Below are positions 55,124 through 64,000 of a stretch of 64,000 nucleotides of DNA, one piece after another. Under the pieces are notes generated by a model that made no database searches, had not been told where the DNA came from, and was given only the letters and a program-made list of their open reading frames with translations. This DNA is from Bryobacterales bacterium. Lineage in GTDB: Bacteria; Acidobacteriota; Terriglobia; Bryobacterales; Bryobacteraceae. The stretch covers positions 45,566 through 109,565 of the forward strand of contig PMYB01000127.1 of assembly GCA_003170915.1 (NCBI GenBank), given 5' to 3'. The position numbers were made by a program, and so were the translations under genes. The first letter of the stretch is position 1. Each line of letters opens with the position of its first letter.

Positions 55124-55813
55124 ATGTATACAGTTGCTCTCGTCGCCCAGAAGGGCGGAACCGGCAAGACCACACTGGCGGTTTCGCTCGCCGTCGCCGC
55201 CGGCCAGGTCGGGTTGACCTCCATCATCGTCGATCTTGATCCCCAGGCCACCGCCTGCAACTGGAAAGACCGGAGGAAAGGCGACGGCCCCGTCGTTATC
55301 GACGCACAGCCCGCGCGGCTGGCCGCCGCGCTCGTTAAAGCCGCCGAAAACGGGGTGGACTTTGCCGTCATCGACACCCCGGCGCGCAACGAGCAGTCTG
55401 CCCTTGCCGCCGCCAAGGTGGCTGACCTTGTGCTGATCCCGTGCCGCCCCCAAGCCTACGATCTTGAGACCATTCCGAACACCAAGGAGATACTGGCTCT
55501 CGCCGGAAACACGCCCGCGCTTGCCATCCTCAACGCCGTTCCGGCCATCGGCGATCGCCACGAACAGGCGCGTGCCCTTCTCAACCGCCTGCAAGTCCCG
55601 GTCTGCCCCTACATGCTCGGCAACCGCGCCGTCTTCGGCGATGCGGGCGCGGTCGGACAGGCCGCCCAGGAATACGACCCGAGAGGGAAGGGGGCCGCGG
55701 AAATCCTACAAGTCTACAAGTATATTTTGAGCACTCTCGTCCAACTGTCGAAAGACAAAACCAAGCAGGAGCACCATGAGCACCAAAGCCAATCTGACCG
55801 AGCTGCTGGCTGA
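55124..55813 (+). CDS. parA: ParA-family partition ATPase
   Basis: VALVAQKGGTGKTTLAVSLAVAAGQVGLTSIIVDLDPQATA deviant Walker A; AGGAGG upstream. Confidence 0.93.
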   Translation: MYTVALVAQKGGTGKTTLAVSLAVAAGQVGLTSIIVDLDPQATACNWKDRRKGDGPVVIDAQPARLAAALVKAAENGVDFAVIDTPARNEQSALAAAKVADLVLIPCRPQAYDLETIPNTKEILALAGNTPALAILNAVPAIGDRHEQARALLNRLQVPVCPYMLGNRAVFGDAGAVGQAAQEYDPRGKGAAEILQVYKYILSTLVQLSKDKTKQEHHEHQSQSDRAAG

Positions 55814-56075
55814 GACCGGCGGCAGCGCCCGCCAGCGGAAAGCCGTCATCCGCCAACCGGCCGCCGCCAACGCAACCGCCCCGGCGCAGAAGGGGAGGGG
55901 AGGCACAAGCCCCATCACCGTGCATTTCCCCAAACAGGTGAGGGACCAGCTCAAGATTCTCGCTGTCCAGAGCGACAAGACGCTCCACAGCCTTGTGGCC
56001 GAGGCCTTCAACGATCTGTTCGCCAAGTACGGGAAGCCCGAGATAGCTCCGGCGCAGACAGAACACCCCGAATAA
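55776..56075 (+). CDS. Ribbon-helix-helix-like partition partner
   Basis: PITVHFPKQVRDQLKILAVQSDKTLHSLVAEAFNDLFAKYGKP RHH-like; overlaps the parA end. Confidence 0.7.
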   Translation: MSTKANLTELLAETGGSARQRKAVIRQPAAANATAPAQKGRGGTSPITVHFPKQVRDQLKILAVQSDKTLHSLVAEAFNDLFAKYGKPEIAPAQTEHPE

Positions 56076-56205
56076 ACCCGGCACATCGCCTAATGGGCGG
56101 GCAGGGGCGTTCGGCTGACGCCTTCCGCGAGGCCCAGGCGGCGCGCGGCTTTGATGGCTGGTAAGATTCGGCTGTGGGGAAAGAATTCAAAAACGGCCCA
56201 GATAT

Positions 56206-56227
56206 TTACACAGTTGCTTACACAGTT
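56206..56227. repeat. Direct repeat TTACACAGTT x2 (12-bp period) next to the tRNA fragment
   Basis: TTTACACAGTTGCTTACACAGTTTC. Confidence 0.6.
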
Positions 56228-56278
56228 TCACATTTCTGAAATCTAACTCGCATGGAAACAGTTACTTGCAAGCACATG

Positions 56279-56342
56279 CAAGGGACTCAAAATCCCGCGA
56301 CCTTCACTGGTCATGAGGGTTCGACCCCCTCCTCCAGCACCA
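56279..56342 (+). tRNA. tRNA-Leu(CAA) 3' fragment from anticodon stem to CCA; candidate att junction
   Basis: GGGACTCAAAATCCC anticodon arm, GACC-TTCACT-GGTC variable arm, GAGGG-TTCGACC-CCCTC T-arm, CTCCAGCACCA; no matching 5' GCTGGAG or D-arm upstream. Confidence 0.8.
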
Positions 56343-56444
56343 TTCATGCCGTTCACACGATCCAACCGGCGACACTGTCGGCAGACCTCCCGACGCCGCC
56401 GCTCCGTTCCGAGTACGAGTATGCGAGATTAGGATTACAAGGCT

Positions 56445-57428
56445 ATGATGGGCTTCTTTCGGGTCGGAGTACTCTCTTTTGCGTTGTTACACGCGGCCCG
56501 CGGCGAAAACCTGTTTGTCTATTTCGGGACGCACACGGCGGGTCCGGGCAAAGGATTTTCGCTGGCGCGTTTCGATACCACAACCGGAGCGCTGAGCAAG
56601 CCGGAATTCCTGCTGGAAGCGCCCGCGCCGGCATATTTCATCATCGCGCCGGATGGGAAGCATCTCTATACCTGCAACTCGACGGGGTTCGTGAGCGCCT
56701 ACGCCGTCGACCCCGCCACCGCGCGGCTGACGCTGCTAAATCAGCAACCCTCCGGCGGCGGCGACCCGAGTTACATCAACCTCGACCGCAGCGGACAATA
56801 CGTTTTCGCGGCGAATTACCAGGGCGGGAACATTGCCGCATGGAGGCTCCGGCCGGATGGCGGCATCGGCGAGCGGACGGCGTTTGTGCAGCACACCGGC
56901 AGCAGCGTGAATCCGCAGCGGCAGTCGCACGCGTTCGCGCACTCCATCCGCGTGGATCCCACCAATCGCTTCGTCCTGGCGGCCGACCTGGGGCTGGACA
57001 AGCTGTTCGTGTACAAGTTCGACGTTAAGAATGGGTCGCTGACTCCCAACGATCCGCCATTCGTCACAGTGAAGCCTGGGTCCGGACCGCGGCACGTGGT
57101 GTTCCATCCCAACGGGCGTTGGGTCTACCTGGTCACCGAAATGGGAAGTACCGTGATTCAGTACGAGTGGGACGCCAGGGGCGGCCGGCTGAAAGAGGCG
57201 CAGACGGTTTCGACGCTGCCCGCGGATTTCCACGGCGACGGCGCGTGCGCCGAGATCGCCGTGCACCCCAGCGGCAAGTTCTTGTACGCGTCGAACCGGG
57301 GGCACGACAGCATCGCCGTGTTTGCGATCGACGCCAAGAGCGGGCGGCTGACGGCGGTGGAGCATGTGCCCTCGGGCGGGAAGACACCGCGCAAGTTCGA
57401 CCTGGATCGGGCGGGGCGCGGAAGCTGA
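56445..57428 (+). CDS. Lactonase family (6-phosphogluconolactonase-type beta-propeller) protein, apparently C-terminally truncated
   Basis: LFVYFGTHTAGPGKGFSLARFDTTTGALSKPEFLLEAPAPAYFIIAPDGKHLYTCN…RHVVFHPNGRWVYLVTEM. Confidence 0.85.
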   Translation: MMGFFRVGVLSFALLHAARGENLFVYFGTHTAGPGKGFSLARFDTTTGALSKPEFLLEAPAPAYFIIAPDGKHLYTCNSTGFVSAYAVDPATARLTLLNQQPSGGGDPSYINLDRSGQYVFAANYQGGNIAAWRLRPDGGIGERTAFVQHTGSSVNPQRQSHAFAHSIRVDPTNRFVLAADLGLDKLFVYKFDVKNGSLTPNDPPFVTVKPGSGPRHVVFHPNGRWVYLVTEMGSTVIQYEWDARGGRLKEAQTVSTLPADFHGDGACAEIAVHPSGKFLYASNRGHDSIAVFAIDAKSGRLTAVEHVPSGGKTPRKFDLDRAGRGS

Positions 57429-57604
57429 CGCCCGTGGGGACCGCGGCGGCCCCGGCGAGCAGGGCGAGGCGTTTCGCGAGTACCAGCATTGGCGCCGTGG
57501 GCGACGGCAAGACATCCAACACGTCAGCCGCGCCGGAGAGCTTGAGAACCCCCGGTCCGCATGGCTCTTTTGGCCCATAGAAATCCGCCGGAATCAGGAG
57601 CAAA

Positions 57605-57805
57605 ATGGGTGCAATGGTATCCTCAGACGCGGCCGGGGTCGTTCGGGCGGCGGAGCATTTACTGTGGGTTTTGGTCCGCGCCGACGTCGAGAATCTTTCC
57701 GCTCCGCGGTGCGATCTGCTCCACAGGCTGGATGAACTGGAGCGCCGCGCGGCCGATCTGAACATTCCCGATCTCTACCGTCAAGTGCTGCTTCGGTACC
57801 GTTAG
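57605..57805 (+). CDS. Small hypothetical protein
   Basis: MGAMVSSDAAGVVRAAEHLLWVLVRADVENLSAPRCDLLHRLDELERRAADLNIPDLYRQVLLRYR. Confidence 0.4.
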   Translation: MGAMVSSDAAGVVRAAEHLLWVLVRADVENLSAPRCDLLHRLDELERRAADLNIPDLYRQVLLRYR

Positions 57806-57816
57806 GCGAGCGTTGC

Positions 57817-58773
57817 CTAGCGCCGCGCCCAATATTGATGGCGGGCTTGCACCACCAGGCCCTTTTGCCTGACCGTCAGTTGGATGGCGCGAAACTCGGA
57901 GATGGCGATCGGCTTGTCCGATACGTAGCCCAGATTGTACTGGTTGCGCAGTTCCTCTTGCAGAATATCGAACATCCGATCCACGGTTTGCTCCTTCGAA
58001 ACCTCGAAAAAACTGCCGCCGCTATCGTTCGACATGCGCTGCAAGACGCGCTTTCCGTCGCGGCCTCCGAAAACTCCATAGGCGCCAGGGTCGGAGTACA
58101 GAATGGAATAGATGAGTGTGTCGGCGCGCTGCGCAGCCTCCACCGCATCCTTCAGAGTGCCGTAGCTGCCCAAGTCCACGCCATCGGAGAGCACGATCAG
58201 AGCTTTCCGGCCGCTCTGCTTTCTCATAACCTCATCGGACGCCTGGGCCACGGCATCGTAAAGCATAGTGCCGCCGCCACGCTGCATGCGTAACTGGCGC
58301 TGGGTCTCCGTGTCCACGTAGGCCAGCGCATCGTCCAGTTTGCCGACCGAGGAAGTGAGTGCCTGGCGCATCTCGACGGCGCTGTCGAACTGCATGATGA
58401 AAACCTGGTCCTTTTTTTCCCGGACCACTTGATCCAGGAAGCGCAGACTGGCGCCGCGCTCGGCGTCCAGCACGCGCCGCTGGCTGCCGCTGGTGTCCAC
58501 CAGCAGGCCGAGCGTCAGCGGCAAGTCGCTCTCGCGCGCGAAATAGCGGATGGTTTGCGGGCGGCCATCTTCAGACAGCGAAAAATCGTCCCGGTTGAGA
58601 TTGCCGGCCAGCGATCCGGTTCTGTTCCGCACCGTCGCCAGAACATTCACCACTTTCACATCCGCGGAAAAAACTGGCGCGTCCTGACCACGGGCAAACC
58701 GGGCGCCGCACAGTGCCGCCGCCCACTGGAGAACTTCGCGTCTGGTGCCGGCAATCGCCGCGGCGGTGGTCAT
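57817..58773 (-). CDS. VWFA-related Acidobacterial-domain protein
   Basis: FSADVKVVNVLATVRNRTGSLAGNLNRDDFSLSEDGRPQTIRYFARESDLPLTLGLLVDTSGSQRRVLDAER VWA/MIDAS pattern. Confidence 0.9.
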   Translation of the reverse strand: MTTAAAIAGTRREVLQWAAALCGARFARGQDAPVFSADVKVVNVLATVRNRTGSLAGNLNRDDFSLSEDGRPQTIRYFARESDLPLTLGLLVDTSGSQRRVLDAERGASLRFLDQVVREKKDQVFIMQFDSAVEMRQALTSSVGKLDDALAYVDTETQRQLRMQRGGGTMLYDAVAQASDEVMRKQSGRKALIVLSDGVDLGSYGTLKDAVEAAQRADTLIYSILYSDPGAYGVFGGRDGKRVLQRMSNDSGGSFFEVSKEQTVDRMFDILQEELRNQYNLGYVSDKPIAISEFRAIQLTVRQKGLVVQARHQYWARR

Positions 58774-58789
58774 TCCGTTGAGATCCCGC

Positions 58790-59221
58790 TCACTTCTTCT
58801 TGTGAAAAATACCCTTCAGGTCGGGCCAGAATTCTCTCGCCAGGTTGGTTCCGGCGCTGACGCCCATGCCCGCGGTGCCCCATTCGAAGATGGACTCCGC
58901 GTTGCGAAACTCGCGCGGGCTCCACAGCGTGGCGATGGCCCAGCTTCCGTAAGCGTTGGCCGGCGTCGATAGCGCCACCGTGCGGCGGCCATCGGGCTTG
59001 CGCGCTGTCACCGTATCCGTCAGGATGGCGCCCGGAACCGTCGCCGTTAGAGCCTGCATGCTGAAAAGACGCTTGAGGATCGGCTTGTGGGGCGGTATGG
59101 ACGGCGCGGCTTTCGCTGTCGCATCGGCGGGTTTGGCGTCCGGCGCCCCATCCTGCGCGCGGACCGCCACGGCCCCCGTCAGCAACAGCGCGCCAATCAA
59201 CGGCAAAGCGGCCAGGTGCAT
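58790..59221 (-). CDS. Hypothetical exported protein
   Basis: Signal-like MHLAALPLIGALLLTGAVAVRAQDG. Confidence 0.6.
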   Translation of the reverse strand: MHLAALPLIGALLLTGAVAVRAQDGAPDAKPADATAKAAPSIPPHKPILKRLFSMQALTATVPGAILTDTVTARKPDGRRTVALSTPANAYGSWAIATLWSPREFRNAESIFEWGTAGMGVSAGTNLAREFWPDLKGIFHKKK

Positions 59222-59230
59222 CCTCGGCTT

Positions 59231-61819
59231 TCACTTCGCATCCGCCCAGGTGATGAGTCCGGGCAGGAAGGTCTTGGCCTCGTCGGGGTGGAAGGGCAAA
59301 ACCCGCACCGTGTAACCGTGCAGACCGCTCCGCGTGCACGGCACCGCGGCCGCCTCGAAGATACAGAATCCTTCCGGGCTCTGCCCCGCCGGTTGCATGG
59401 GAATCGCCACGCCACCCGTGATTTCGCCGCCGGAGTCGAGCCGGCCCAGATAGAGTTCCACCGCGACTTCATCGGTGGGAATCGCCCCCAGCCGAATCCA
59501 CGCCCGCACCTGGATTTGGCTGCCGACAGCCAGTTCCGTGGCCGCCAACGCGGCAATGCGCTCGACGCGGACCTGGGCCCAATTCGCCCGTATGCGCGAA
59601 ATCCAGGCCGCCAGCGCCTTGGCGCGCGCCGATTTTTCCGCCGTCAACCGCTGGTATCTCTCGTGCGCCGTCACATAGGAGTCGGCGGCGTACTGCTTTA
59701 CCACACGCTGCATGTTGAATAACGGACACAAGTGGGAGATGGAACCTTTCATGTTGGCGATCCAGCGCCGCGGCACGCCATCGGCCCCCCGATCGTAGAA
59801 AGCGGGAACGATATCGTGTTCCAGCAAGTCGTAGAGGGCGGCCGACTCCACCTGGTCCTGGTACTCGGCGTTGTCATAGCGCTCGCCGCGTCCGATCGCC
59901 CACCCGATAAACTGGTTCTCGGAAGCCGCGGCCCGCCAGGCTTCGTCCCACCAGCCATCCAGTGTACTCAGGTTGATGGCGCCATTGGCCAGCGCCTTCA
60001 TGCCGCTGGTTCCACTGGCCTCAAGGGGCCGTAGCGGAGTGTTGAGCCATATGTCCGAGCCCTGCACCAGGTACCGCGCCACGCCCATATCGTAATCTTC
60101 CAGGAACACCAGCCGGCGGCGGAACTCTTTCTGCTGCGCCAGTCCGACGATCCGCTGGATCAACTCCTTGCCGGCATCGTCGCGAGGATGGGCTTTGCCG
60201 GCAAACAGAATCTGCACGGGACGCTCGGCATGGTTGAGGATGCGCCCCAGGCGCTCGATGTCCCGCAGCAGCAGAGTCGCCCGCTTGTAAGTGGCGAATC
60301 GGCGCGCGAAGCCGATGGTCAGCGCATCCGGGTCGAGCGCTTCGCCGGCTGCGTCGATCTCCGACTGGGGCGCGCCGCGGTGTTCGAGCTGCAACCGCAG
60401 ATGGTGCCGCGCGAATGCCACCAAGCGCACCCGGCGGCGCTCGTGCGTTCGCCACAGTTCTTCGGCGGGAATGCCCCCCACCCGCTGCCAGACTTTCGCA
60501 TCGGCGTGCTCCTCCCGCCACTTCGGCCCCAGATACCGGTCATACAGTTGATTCATTTCGAGAGAAATCCAGGAGCGAAAATGCACGCCGTTGGTGACGT
60601 GGCCGATGGGGACCTCATCCTCCGGTACCCCCGGCCAGATTGACTTCCACATCTTCCTGGAGACCTCTCCGTGCAGTTTGCTGACTCCGTTGCGGGAGGC
60701 CGCCATGCGCAGCGCCAGCACCGTCATGCAGAACTGTTCGGCGTCGTTGGCCGGATTCTGCCGGCCTAGCGCCAGGAAATCCCCGCGGCCGATCCCCAGC
60801 CGGTCGATGTAATCCCCGAAGTAACGGTCCATCAAGGAAGCCGGAAAGTAATCGTGGCCCGCCGGCACCGGTGTATGGCCCGTGAAGATCAGGCCCGCGG
60901 ACGCCTCCTCCCACGCCTCATGAAAGGAGAGCCCATGTTTCTCTTTCAGCCTGTGCACCCGTTCCAGCCCAAGGAATGCCGAGTGCCCCTCGTTCATGTG
61001 GTACACCGTCGGCTCCAGTCCCAGCGCTTCCAGGGCGCGGTACCCGCCGATGCCAAGGAGGATCTCCTGTTTCAGCCGCATCTCGAGGTCCCCGCCGTAA
61101 AGCTGGTCGGTGATGACGCGGTCTTCCGGACGGTTGGCCGGAAGGTTGGAATCCAGCAGGAAGAGTGAGATGCGGCCGACTTGCGCTCTCCACACTTGTG
61201 CCGTCACCGAACGGCCGGGATACGCTACTTCCACCGTCACGGCACTTCCGTCGGCCCGGCGTTCGCGGGTGACGGGAAGGGTCTGAAAATCGTTATCTTC
61301 GTACGACTCCTGCTGCCATCCCGCGGCGTTGAGGTATTGACGAAAGTACCCTTGCTGGTAGAGCAGGCCGACGCCCACCAGCGGCACACCCAGATTGCTG
61401 GCCGACTTCAGATGATCGCCGGCCAGCACGCCGAGCCCGCCCGCAAATATGTTCAGGCACTCCGTCAATCCGAATTCGGCGGAGAAGTAAGCCACCAGCA
61501 ACCCGTTCGTCTGAGCGTACGTGCGGCGATACCAGGTGGATTCCGCCGAGAGATAGGAAGCCATTTCCTTGACCAGGCGATCCAGTTGGGCAAGAAATGA
61601 CTCGTCTTTAGCCGCGGCCTCCAGTTGCGCCTGGTCGATAGTCCCCAACATCAGCACCGGGTTGTGCCCGGTGGATTCCCAGAGGTCGCTATCCAGGCGG
61701 CGGAAGAGTTCAATGGTGTCGTGGTTCCACGCCCATCGCAGGTTGTAAGCCAGTTGACGGAGGCCTTCGAGCGCGGGTGGCAACGAAGGGATGACATTGA
61801 ATACGTGGACGGGCTTCAT
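59231..61819 (-). CDS. glgP: Alpha-glucan (glycogen/maltodextrin) phosphorylase
   Basis: LAYNLRWAWNHDTIELFRRLD…YFSAEFGLTECLNIFAGGLGVLAGDHLKSASNLGVPLVGVGLLY…YHMNEGHSAFL…WLNTPLRPLEASGTSGMKALANG. Confidence 0.96.
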   Translation of the reverse strand: MKPVHVFNVIPSLPPALEGLRQLAYNLRWAWNHDTIELFRRLDSDLWESTGHNPVLMLGTIDQAQLEAAAKDESFLAQLDRLVKEMASYLSAESTWYRRTYAQTNGLLVAYFSAEFGLTECLNIFAGGLGVLAGDHLKSASNLGVPLVGVGLLYQQGYFRQYLNAAGWQQESYEDNDFQTLPVTRERRADGSAVTVEVAYPGRSVTAQVWRAQVGRISLFLLDSNLPANRPEDRVITDQLYGGDLEMRLKQEILLGIGGYRALEALGLEPTVYHMNEGHSAFLGLERVHRLKEKHGLSFHEAWEEASAGLIFTGHTPVPAGHDYFPASLMDRYFGDYIDRLGIGRGDFLALGRQNPANDAEQFCMTVLALRMAASRNGVSKLHGEVSRKMWKSIWPGVPEDEVPIGHVTNGVHFRSWISLEMNQLYDRYLGPKWREEHADAKVWQRVGGIPAEELWRTHERRRVRLVAFARHHLRLQLEHRGAPQSEIDAAGEALDPDALTIGFARRFATYKRATLLLRDIERLGRILNHAERPVQILFAGKAHPRDDAGKELIQRIVGLAQQKEFRRRLVFLEDYDMGVARYLVQGSDIWLNTPLRPLEASGTSGMKALANGAINLSTLDGWWDEAWRAAASENQFIGWAIGRGERYDNAEYQDQVESAALYDLLEHDIVPAFYDRGADGVPRRWIANMKGSISHLCPLFNMQRVVKQYAADSYVTAHERYQRLTAEKSARAKALAAWISRIRANWAQVRVERIAALAATELAVGSQIQVRAWIRLGAIPTDEVAVELYLGRLDSGGEITGGVAIPMQPAGQSPEGFCIFEAAAVPCTRSGLHGYTVRVLPFHPDEAKTFLPGLITWADAK

Positions 61820-61823
61820 AGTC

Positions 61824-63065
61824 TCATAGGATCTTCGTGCCGTACTGCTGCAGTGCCTTCTGGTTGAACTCGATGCCGAACCCCGGCGTGTTGTCCAGGT
61901 AAAGGACGCTCTTCTCGATGCGTGGTTTGCGATCGTAGATCTCGAACCAGAACGGGTCCCGGTCGGGGTTGGCGAACGATTCAAGAATGTAGCCGTTGGG
62001 AATGGAAGCCAGCAGGTGGCCATGCAGCACAGGTTCGTGGTGAGGCGCCATTTTGATATACGACATGCTGGCCATGTCTGCGACCTTGCGCCATTCCGTT
62101 ATACCGGCGTGAGCGTTGCAGTCGAACTGCATCACGTCGATAGCGCCGGTCTCCATCAGCCGGCGGGCGCCCCAGCGCGTCAGTTCATGCTCCCCGGAAG
62201 CCAATGGGATGCGCGTGTTCAGCTTCACCTGCTTGAGGGGTTCCACATCGTCGTACCATTGCAGGGGCTCTTCCAGCCAGGTGATGTCCAGGTCGTACAT
62301 CTTGTTCGAAGCTCTGATCGCGGTGGGCACATCCCAGCCCTGGTTGACGTCGAGCATGAGCTTGACCTGGGGTCCGACAGCTTCGCGAACGGCTTTGACA
62401 CGATTGTAATCGTCCTCCACCGAATAGCCGCCGCTGATCCCCCCGACCTTGAGCTTGAGGGCATTGAAGCCCTGGTCCACGTAGCCACGAACCTCCTGGA
62501 CCAGCTCCGGGATTCCCTTACCTTCCCGGTAGTAGCCGCCGGTGACGTACACCGGCACCGTGTCGCGATAGCCGCCGAGAAACTTGTAGACCGGGAGACC
62601 CGCGGTTTTGGCCATGATGTCGTAGATGGCGGCGTCAATCGGCGCCATTGCGGCGATCACACTGCCTTGGGCCCACCCTTTGGAGGACGGTTCCCGGCCG
62701 TACGTCACCGCGAACATCTTTTCCCAGATCTTCCCGACCATGAACGGGTCTTCGCCGATCAGCAGGTCGGCGAATCCTCTGCGGAGCACGTCCGCACCGC
62801 CTCCCGAACCTTCGCCATGTCCCGAGATGCCCGCATCGGTGTGTACGGTCACAATCAGCCGCGAGGCCTTTGGCTGATAGCCGCCGATCGGCGAATTGGA
62901 CATCCAGAACCGCTCTTTCAGCGGCTTCTCGAGGTGGAGCGCTTCCACTTTGGTGATCTTCACGGGCTTGCTCGAACCACTCGGCCGATCCGCGGCTTGC
63001 GTATCCGCCAGAAGGGCCGCTGGGCTTCCCATCAGGGCAGTCTTCAGAACGTTGCGGCGTGTCAT
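61824..63065 (-). CDS. Mandelate racemase/muconate lactonizing enzyme-family (enolase superfamily) protein
   Basis: ALKLKVGGISGGYSVEDDYNRVKAVREAVGPQVKLMLDVNQGWDVPTAIRASNKMYDLDITWLEEPLQWYDDVEPLKQ…LASGEHELTRWGARRLME. Confidence 0.93.
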   Translation of the reverse strand: MTRRNVLKTALMGSPAALLADTQAADRPSGSSKPVKITKVEALHLEKPLKERFWMSNSPIGGYQPKASRLIVTVHTDAGISGHGEGSGGGADVLRRGFADLLIGEDPFMVGKIWEKMFAVTYGREPSSKGWAQGSVIAAMAPIDAAIYDIMAKTAGLPVYKFLGGYRDTVPVYVTGGYYREGKGIPELVQEVRGYVDQGFNALKLKVGGISGGYSVEDDYNRVKAVREAVGPQVKLMLDVNQGWDVPTAIRASNKMYDLDITWLEEPLQWYDDVEPLKQVKLNTRIPLASGEHELTRWGARRLMETGAIDVMQFDCNAHAGITEWRKVADMASMSYIKMAPHHEPVLHGHLLASIPNGYILESFANPDRDPFWFEIYDRKPRIEKSVLYLDNTPGFGIEFNQKALQQYGTKIL

Positions 63066-64000
63066 AACGACGCTAAGTTTACCACTGCGCGATAATGGCG
63101 TCGTGACGCAACGGTGGCGGCGTTGTTTCGAATGCCGCGCGTTGGCAGATGGTTACAGAGCCGCGACCGCGGGTGCGGCTGCCGGGGACCGAGCCTCTCC
63201 AGACCGGTCAGGCACCCCACCCGGGTGACGCATCTTGTTGGGGTGTGTGGAATTATTATTTGTGACGTTTTAAGCTCCTCTTTTTCAATTAGTTGCGACG
63301 GTGGATCGAGATTTTGTGACGCATCGGGAGGGCTTTTTTTGCAAGATGCGTCACACGGATGGTCAGGGAGCCCGATGATTCGGATGGCTGTGTGTAAGTG
63401 GCTGAAGTTCAATTGGATACGGCTGCCGACGAGGGCCGGCATGGGTCTGGGTTGGCACCCGGCCGCCAGCAAGACGGGGGCCAGGGGCCGGGGGCCGGGG
63501 GCCGGAAACAGCATGAACCTTGGCGGGCACCCGGCCGCCACTACGGCGGCCGACGCGACACGAAACGGGCGAGGCGGTGGTCTGGGTGGTTGTGGTTGGC
63601 CTCGGCTTCCACGTGATTGAAGATAGCGTGGAGGGCGCGGGAGGCAGGCAGCACGCGGTATGGGGCGAGGAATTCATAGAAGAACCACCCCCGGCAGGGA
63701 CGGGAGCGGACGGAGAGGATGTAGAAACCTCCGGGGCGAGGGGGCATTGAGGCGAAAGAAGGCCTGGCCGTGGGAGGCGGTGAAGGGAATGCCCCGCTGG
63801 GCGATGGCAATGAGGGGCGCGAAGGGATTTCGCATTGGTTCCTTCTAATTCCGGTATAGCAGGCGAAAATCGGGCTGGCGGGTCTTAAACTGCCAGGTGA
63901 TTGAAATGGTTGAGAAAATTTTAGGGGAAGATTTGTCAATGACTTATTTTGGGGGGGGCGGATTTGGGGTGTTTTTGGGGAGGGGAGGGGCGGGGCGGGG

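Noticed and set aside
63424-63560. GGCACCCGGCCGCCA / GGCCGGGGGCC repeats as a designed element
   Set aside because: Short GC-rich low-complexity repeats near the contig end; no clear structure or gene support.
63541-63939. Minus-strand ORF as a RAYT transposase
   Set aside because: Only a weak impression (…FFYEFLAPYRVLPASRALHAIFNHVEAEANHNHPDHRLARF); no catalytic HUH or Tyr motif visible.
1-64000. CRISPR array
   Set aside because: No regularly spaced identical repeats with unique spacers were seen; the 24-bp array at 38131 has only ~10 conserved bp and no spacer-like organisation.

Overview
Most of this 64 kb window (about 1-56,342) looks like one end of a large integrated mobile element. 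It carries defence/anti-restriction cargo, a mobilisation module (relaxase, MobC, VirD4-type coupling protein) and a ParA/RHH partition pair. It stops at a 3' fragment of a tRNA-Leu(CAA) gene (~56,279-56,342), interpreted as an attachment-site junction. Right of that point the genes look like host chromosome: a PGL-type lactonase, a VWFA-related Acidobacterial-type protein, an alpha-glucan phosphorylase and an enolase-superfamily enzyme, which suggests an Acidobacteriota host. Main cargo, left to right: a type I R-M system (hsdR end, hsdM, hsdS); an XRE/ImmA pair divergent from a DUF2188-DUF3892-ubiquitin-like-E1-DUF6527 cassette, followed by a zinc-ribbon/HEPN-like protein; tandem membrane spermidine-synthase-like proteins; a tandem family of small orphan proteins; a giant methylase/helicase; a UDG and a PD-(D/E)XK-like ORF; an ArdC-like protein; a four-gene Fic / DUF6361 / PLD / helicase operon with stop-start overlaps at every junction and four 24-bp-spaced direct repeats in its promoter; a LuxI/LuxR module with a shared 20-bp palindrome at two promoters; and a duplicated structured leader in front of a winged-helix, Rep-like gene. 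The strongest candidates for undescribed biology are (i) the Fic-DUF6361-PLD-helicase operon with its 24-bp repeat array, (ii) the ubiquitin-like cassette plus HEPN neighbour, (iii) the duplicated leader with a two-codon ORF and a predicted antisense RNA, and (iv) the palindrome-linked quorum-sensing regulon. All calls come from reading sequence and ORF translations; no database search was run.
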